From Bacteroidales bacterium UBA755 (GTDB lineage: Bacteria > Bacteroidota > Bacteroidia > Bacteroidales > UBA932): a stretch of DNA of 27,671 nucleotides. The stretch spans positions 5,911 to 33,581 of the forward strand of contig DBKH01000068.1 in the NCBI GenBank assembly GCA_002297815.1, written 5' to 3'. The position numbers and the translations under genes were made by a program. How positions within the stretch are numbered: position 1 is the first letter of the stretch; every line of letters starts with the position of its first letter. This document shows positions 23,683 to 27,671 of the stretch, piece after piece. A model generated the notes under the pieces. That model had not been told where the DNA came from and did no database searches. It worked only from the letters and a program-made list of their open reading frames with translations.

Positions 23683-24825
23683 ATGGACATCATATTCGAA
23701 AGCCTTAAACAGTTCTGGTACTTCACCGGATTCGCCAACGCGACTTGGCAGAATCTTGTGATGATCTTGATTGGCATCGTGTTCATCACGCTGGCCATCA
23801 AGAAGGAATGGGAGCCGCTCCTGCTCGTTCCGATCGGATTCGGAATGATCATCGGCAACATCCCGATGTTTCCGGGACTGAACATCGGAGTCTATGAGGA
23901 CGGCTCCGTGCTGAACATCCTGTACCAAGGCGTCAAGCAGGGCTGGTATCCACCTTTGATATTCCTTGGAATCGGTGCGATGACTGATTTCTCCGCCCTG
24001 ATCTCCCAGCCGAGGCTGCTTCTGATCGGAGCCGCAGCCCAGATGGGAATATTCGGAGCCTACCTTCTTGCCCTCGCTCTTGGATTCGACCCGAACCAAG
24101 CCGGAGCCATTGGCATCATCGGAGGAGCAGACGGCCCTACGGCCATATTCCTCTCCTCACAGCTCGCCCCGGATCTGATGGGAGCGATCGCCGTGAGCGC
24201 ATATTCCTACATGGCACTTGTGCCGGTCATCCAGAGGCCTATCATGCTTGTGCTGACAACAAAGAAGGAGCGACTGATCAGAATGCCCGCGGCAAGACAA
24301 GTAAGCCAGAAGGAAAAGATAATCTTCCCTATCGTTGGATTCCTCCTCACGGCATTCATCGTGCCTTCAGGACTTCCTCTTTTGGGAATGTTGTTCTTCG
24401 GTAACCTTCTGAAAGAAAGCGGAGTGACAAGGCGTCTGGCAGAGACCGCTCGCGGCCCGCTGATTGATGTCGTCACGACACTCATCGGCCTCACCGTCGG
24501 AGCCTCCACCCAAGCGGACAAATTCCTCAGCGGGAACTCAGTCAAGATATTCATCCTTGGCCTGCTGTCTTTCGTGATCGCCACGACCTGCGGAGTGCTT
24601 TTTGTGAAGATCTGGAACCTGTTCCTCAAAGGCGACCGGAAGATCAACCCGCTGATCGGCAACGCCGGAGTTTCCGCAGTGCCGGACAGTGCCCGCGTCT
24701 CCGAGATCGTCGGCAGGGAGTTCGACCCGAACAACCACCTTCTGATGCACGCCATGGGACCGAACGTCGCAGGAGTCATCGGCTCTGCGGTCGCTGCTGG
24801 AATCCTGCTTGGCTTCCTAGGATAA
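23683..24825 (+). CDS. mmdB: Na+-translocating decarboxylase beta subunit (OadB/MmdB)
   Basis: 380 residues, a multi-span inner-membrane protein. It decarboxylates carboxybiotin and uses the energy to move Na+ out of the cell. The key motif is GIIGGADGPTAIF, whose Asp150 corresponds to the essential Asp203 of the Klebsiella oxaloacetate decarboxylase. GIGAMTDFSALI, NLLKESGVTRRL and LTVGASTQADKFL, as well as the C-terminal HAMGPNVAGVIGSAVAAG, are also family stretches. It is the last gene of the operon, 4 bp after mmdC, and is followed by a strong terminator. Confidence 0.96.
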   Translation: MDIIFESLKQFWYFTGFANATWQNLVMILIGIVFITLAIKKEWEPLLLVPIGFGMIIGNIPMFPGLNIGVYEDGSVLNILYQGVKQGWYPPLIFLGIGAMTDFSALISQPRLLLIGAAAQMGIFGAYLLALALGFDPNQAGAIGIIGGADGPTAIFLSSQLAPDLMGAIAVSAYSYMALVPVIQRPIMLVLTTKKERLIRMPAARQVSQKEKIIFPIVGFLLTAFIVPSGLPLLGMLFFGNLLKESGVTRRLAETARGPLIDVVTTLIGLTVGASTQADKFLSGNSVKIFILGLLSFVIATTCGVLFVKIWNLFLKGDRKINPLIGNAGVSAVPDSARVSEIVGREFDPNNHLLMHAMGPNVAGVIGSAVAAGILLGFLG

Positions 24826-24838
24826 GATTTATTCCTAC

Positions 24839-24889
24839 GAATATGAAAAAAGCGCGTCAAGACAGAACTAACGCGCTTTTTTCATATTC
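24839..24889. terminator. Bidirectional Rho-independent terminator
   Basis: A perfect 19-bp stem (24839-24857 with 24871-24889) contains GCGCGT/ACGCGC with an A-run on the left and a T-run on the right. It can therefore terminate mmdB from the left and the WG-repeat gene pair from the right. Confidence 0.9.
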
Positions 24890-24904
24890 ATAAAACTTCA
24901 GTCG

Positions 24905-25594
24905 CTAACGGTGCGACGGGAAACTGAAAGAGACCATGATGGAGAACCTTATCTTAAAAGGCAGGTCGCCCATTTTGGCGGGTTCCCACGCCGGCGAGCT
25001 GGACACTACCCTGACAGCCTCCTTGTCAAGATCCGGATTGGCGCTTGTCAAAGCCTTGACATCGGTCACTTTCCCGTCAAGACCTACCGTGAACTCCACC
25101 TCGACAACACCGCTGATTCCCATCTTGCGGGCGGCAGATGGATACTTTTTGTTCTTGTCCACCCAAAGTTGAAAATCGCCGGACTTGTCACCGATGAATC
25201 TGGCAGGGGTGTCAGCCCATTCCACAGGCAGGGTGAAACGCTTCATTATATTATAGTCAAAGGTGACATCGCCCGCAATGTTCAGCAGTCCGAGCAAGCC
25301 GTCCTTGACGACGAAGGCATGGGCCTGATGAAAAGGAGAAGCGACTTCATATTCAATAGGATAAAGGATTGTTCCGAATTGGTCGATGTAGCCGAACCTG
25401 CCTTCAGAGCAGACAATGGCAAGACCGTTGTCGAACGGGGACACCGCATCATAGGCGCAAGGGATCACGACATTCATGTCTTTATCGGCAAAGCCCCATT
25501 TACCGTTTTTTGAAACAGGCGTCAATGGTCCGGCCGCGGACATATTCAAGGAAAGGAAAACAAAGAGTCCGAAGAAAGTCAAGATTCTGCTCAT
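24905..25594 (-). CDS. WG-repeat protein with TonB C-terminal-like domain (downstream paralogue)
   Basis: 229 residues. A signal peptide (ILTFFGLFVFLSLNMSAAG) is followed by WG-type repeats (NGKWGFADKDMNVVIPCAYD, EGRFGYIDQFGTILYPIEYE, DGLLGLLNIAGDVTFDY). The last 85 residues or so (WVDKNKKYPSAARKMGISG, VVEVEFTVGLDGKVTDV, EAVRVVSSSPAWEPAKM) match the TonB C-terminal domain pattern (PF03544). It is probably exported, and it has no membrane helix other than the signal. The ATG overlaps the stop of the upstream paralogue by 4 bp (25591-25594), so translation is likely coupled. The function is unknown. Confidence 0.85.
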   Translation of the reverse strand: MSRILTFFGLFVFLSLNMSAAGPLTPVSKNGKWGFADKDMNVVIPCAYDAVSPFDNGLAIVCSEGRFGYIDQFGTILYPIEYEVASPFHQAHAFVVKDGLLGLLNIAGDVTFDYNIMKRFTLPVEWADTPARFIGDKSGDFQLWVDKNKKYPSAARKMGISGVVEVEFTVGLDGKVTDVKALTSANPDLDKEAVRVVSSSPAWEPAKMGDLPFKIRFSIMVSFSFPSHR

Positions 25595-26370
25595 CTTTTA
25601 ATGCTTTTAGGTTTCAGACGGAAAATCACCGAATACGAGAAAGAGGCTTTCACAGGTTTGCCATCATAGGTCGCAGGAGTCCATTTCGGTGACTCCGAGA
25701 CAACCCTGACGGCCTCATGGTTCAGTTCATGGCTGACGCCTTTCGTGACCTTGACATCAGAGACAACCCCTGAGGTGTCCACACAGAAAGTCAGATTCAC
25801 GGTACCCTCGGCTTCGTACATTCTGGAGAGTTCAGGGTATTTCAGCTGTGTGTTGACCCACGCTGAGAACTTGTTGGCATCGCCTCCGTTAAACATCGGC
25901 TTGGAGTCCAACCAAATGTACGGGAAGGTGAACTCCTTTATTCTCTCGTAGTCGTAGGACACATTACCAGCGACATCCAGCAAGCCGACCCTGCCATCCT
26001 TCTTTACGAAAGCATGGCTGTCACGGAATGATGTCACCTCATCGAACTCAATGGGAATCAGTTCGTTGCCAAACCAGTCAATGTAACCCCATTTTCCACT
26101 TAGTTTCACCATGGCAAGACCATTATGGAATGATCTGACGTAGTGGTACTTGTAGGGTATCACCAACTCTCCGTCCAGATTGACGAAGCCCCACATCCCG
26201 TCTTGCTCCACGGCCTTGAGTCCTTCGCTGTACGGACGCTCCGACTTCTTTTCGTCCTTTTGGGGTTCTCCATGAATCAAAGAGCACTCTCCCGACCCAC
26301 AAGGCCCCCCAATGGCCTGAGTCGGAACCAGAATGGCCAGAAGAATCAAAGACAACAATGATACTTTCAT
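25591..26370 (-). CDS. WG-repeat protein with TonB C-terminal-like domain (upstream paralogue)
   Basis: 259 residues, with the same layout as its downstream neighbour: a signal peptide (LLSLILLAILVPTQAIGG), then an extra charged segment with two cysteines (CGSGEC). WG repeats follow (DGMWGFVNLDGELVIPYKYH, SGKWGYIDWFGNELIPIEFD, DGRVGLLDVAGNVSYDY), then a TonB C-terminal-like domain (LKYPELSRMYEAEG, VNLTFCVDTSGVVSDV, EAVRVVSESPKWTPATYDG). It is the first gene of the pair, driven by the minus-strand promoter at 26413-26441. A tandem duplication is evident from the shared order and motifs. Such TonB C-terminal modules act as partners or sensors at the envelope; the ligand is unknown. Confidence 0.85.
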   Translation of the reverse strand: MKVSLLSLILLAILVPTQAIGGPCGSGECSLIHGEPQKDEKKSERPYSEGLKAVEQDGMWGFVNLDGELVIPYKYHYVRSFHNGLAMVKLSGKWGYIDWFGNELIPIEFDEVTSFRDSHAFVKKDGRVGLLDVAGNVSYDYERIKEFTFPYIWLDSKPMFNGGDANKFSAWVNTQLKYPELSRMYEAEGTVNLTFCVDTSGVVSDVKVTKGVSHELNHEAVRVVSESPKWTPATYDGKPVKASFSYSVIFRLKPKSIKR

Positions 26371-26412
26371 AAGCGAAAAGGTTTGCTTTATTACATAATG
26401 TTATCGCAAAGA

Positions 26413-26441
26413 CAAAGATAGAAATTAAATTGTTTTGGCAA
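26413..26441 (-). promoter_or_regulatory. Promoter of the WG-repeat gene pair
   Basis: On the minus strand, TTG (26441-26439), an 18-bp spacer and a perfect TATCTTTG (26420-26413). Its -33 element lies 1 bp from that of the divergent atpE promoter. Confidence 0.72.
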
Positions 26442-26464
26442 GAGCATTCTTTTGATTATCTTTG
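26435..26464 (+). promoter_or_regulatory. Promoter of the V-type ATPase operon
   Basis: TTG (26435-26437), a 19-bp spacer and TATCTTTG (26457-26464) match the consensus exactly. The ATG is at 26496, about 25 nt after the expected start of transcription. Confidence 0.78.
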
Positions 26465-26495
26465 TAGAATTAGGAAAATCAACACATAATAATAG

Positions 26496-27104
26496 ATGGA
26501 AAACAAGCTACAGGAACTGACTGACAAGCTCTACAAAGAGGGACTGTCAAAGGGTAAGGAGGAAGGCGAGGCCATCCTTGCCAAGGCCAACGAGAAGGCA
26601 TCCGAAATCATTGAGGATGCCAAAAAACAGGCCGAATCCATTCTAAGAAAGGCTCAGAAGGACGCCGAGGACTACAAGACCAAGATCGAGGGCGACGTGA
26701 AGATGGCCGCTGTCCAGAGCCTTCAGGCCACCAGAAAGGACATAGAGAACCTCATGGTAGGCAAAATGACAGACAAGCAGGTAGATTCAGCCCTCTCATC
26801 AGTCGATTTTATCAAGGAAATCATCAAGGCCATTGCCCAGAAGTTCAATGCAGAAGAGGCCGTTGACCTCAACATCGTACTTCCGGAAAGCCTTAAGAAA
26901 GAACTTGAGCCTTTTGTCAGCAGTGAGCTGGCTAGCATGCTTAAGGGCGGAGTCATAGCAAAGTTTTCCAAGAAAGTTGCCGGTGGATTCACAATTGGTC
27001 CAAAGGACGGTTCTTATTTCATCAGCCTCACCGACGAGACGTTCAAGTCCCTGATCGGTGATTATCTCAGACCTGCCACACGCAAGATTCTCTTCGGTGA
27101 GTAA
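26496..27104 (+). CDS. atpE: V-type ATP synthase subunit E
   Basis: 202 residues, a normal length. Subunit E forms the peripheral stalk of V/A-type ATPases. The N-terminal third is a charged coiled coil (KLYKEGLSKGKEEGEAILAK, ANEKASEIIEDAKKQAESIL), followed by a globular C-terminal part with GGFTIGPKDGSYFISLTD and a final DYLRPATRKILFGE, as in Bacteroidota and archaeal-type E subunits. It heads the operon, just after a consensus promoter; in Bacteroidota the order continues with DUF2764 and subunits A, B, D, I and K. Whether the enzyme pumps H+ or Na+ cannot be told here. Confidence 0.9.
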   Translation: MENKLQELTDKLYKEGLSKGKEEGEAILAKANEKASEIIEDAKKQAESILRKAQKDAEDYKTKIEGDVKMAAVQSLQATRKDIENLMVGKMTDKQVDSALSSVDFIKEIIKAIAQKFNAEEAVDLNIVLPESLKKELEPFVSSELASMLKGGVIAKFSKKVAGGFTIGPKDGSYFISLTDETFKSLIGDYLRPATRKILFGE

Positions 27105-27671
27105 TGAACAACTACGAGTACATAATCTCCAGCCTTCCGGCCATCTCTCTTGACTGGAAGTTCGGGGAGGGCACGTCCTTCGACACCTACGTCGGATGGA
27201 TCAAGTCCCAGCTCAGCGACTCCGACATCAAGGTCGTGGACCGTCTGCTGGACGGATTCAAGGACGAGAACCTTAACCGGGAGTTCTACGAGGCCGCCCT
27301 GAAGGACAAAGAAAGGTTCATCAAAGAATATTTTACTTTCGACTTGAACGTCCGCAACGGCAAGGCTCGTTTCCTCAACAAGGCTTTTGAAAGGCCTATA
27401 GATCAAGACACCATCAATCTAGAAGTCCGTGAATTTACTGAACTTCAAAGGCTTGACGAGGTGCTAAACGCCCCTGATTTGCTATCAAGGGAACGTGGTT
27501 TGGATTCCATGATGTGGGAAAAGATTCTTCAAATCACCACTTTCAACTACTTCGACCTTGACGCCATCCTCGGCTTCATCGCAAGGTTGCACATCATCGG
27601 CAGATGGTTCGCCCTCGACGAGAAGACCGGCCGGGAGATGTTCCACCGCCTCGTGGACGAGGTCAGAGGCA
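27104..27671 (+). CDS. DUF2764 protein of the V-ATPase operon, 3' end cut off by window edge
   Basis: At least 189 codons are open to the window edge. The ATG overlaps the atpE stop (TAATG), so the two are translationally coupled. The opening NNYEYIISSLPAISLDWKFG and the later LNREFYEAALKDKERFIKEY, FDLNVRNGKARFLN and WEKILQITTFNYFDLDAILG match DUF2764, a family found almost only in V-type ATPase operons of Bacteroidota and relatives. Its biochemical role is unknown; it may be an assembly or stalk factor. Confidence 0.88.
   Translation, partial: MNNYEYIISSLPAISLDWKFGEGTSFDTYVGWIKSQLSDSDIKVVDRLLDGFKDENLNREFYEAALKDKERFIKEYFTFDLNVRNGKARFLNKAFERPIDQDTINLEVREFTELQRLDEVLNAPDLLSRERGLDSMMWEKILQITTFNYFDLDAILGFIARLHIIGRWFALDEKTGREMFHRLVDEVRG

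Overview
The window comes from a Bacteroidota genome, most likely an anaerobic Bacteroidales. Three things point there. There is a SusC/SusD outer-membrane pair. Several promoters carry the Bacteroidetes -33/-7 pattern (TTG, 18-20 bp, TAnnTTTG) instead of an E. coli-type -35/-10. The gene content also fits: a V-type ATPase operon start with a DUF2764 gene, a Na+-pumping methylmalonyl-CoA decarboxylase cluster, PdxB, and an AAA-ATPase-like/PD-(D/E)XK protein. Genus cannot be fixed from the sequence. I see no tRNA, rRNA, CRISPR array, insertion sequence or prophage.

Layout, left to right. (1) 1-2485: two divergent PD-(D/E)XK-superfamily genes, an edge-truncated Rpn-type nuclease/transposase and an AAA-ATPase-like protein with a C-terminal nuclease domain. 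(2) 2555-7646, minus strand: a susC-susD pair with no enzyme or regulator beside it. (3) 7887-11648: ffh (SRP GTPase), lysA (diaminopimelate decarboxylase, convergent with ffh) and a deoxyhypusine-synthase-like gene divergent from lysA. (4) 11752-12219: a short AraC-type regulator. (5) 12374-15993: a five-gene unit of ABC ATPase, membrane protein, YtrA-type GntR repressor and two exported DUF2807 ('head GIN') proteins. It has a clear promoter, and a GTGTA-N12-TACAC operator lies over the predicted start of transcription. (6) 16240-18737, minus strand: recF, a DUF721 (DciA-like) gene and pdxB. (7) 18871-20322: a membrane-anchored TPR protein and YebC, closed by a textbook terminator. (8) 20675-24825: a four-gene Na+-translocating methylmalonyl-CoA decarboxylase (alpha subunit, OadG-like, biotin carrier, beta subunit). 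(9) 24905-26370, minus strand: two overlapping paralogues that join WG repeats to a TonB C-terminal-like domain. (10) 26496 to the end: V-type ATPase subunit E and a truncated DUF2764 gene.

The least explained material is repetitive and structural. An imperfectly palindromic repeat of about 25 bp (arms GGTCGCT/AGCGACC, core TCGACAAGCTC) lies at gene ends at 9221, 12222, 16043, 16082 and 20507. Three copies have also entered the biotin carrier gene, where they encode much of its flexible linker, and a fragment supplies the last codons and stop of lysA. Separately, two very long near-perfect hairpins (16126-16195 and 20402-20466) share the loop CACGTTAC and a short flanking core, but their stems are unrelated in sequence. 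Each lies next to a copy of the dispersed repeat. I regard this hairpin family as the strongest candidate here for something undescribed. The GntR-controlled ABC/DUF2807 unit is second.
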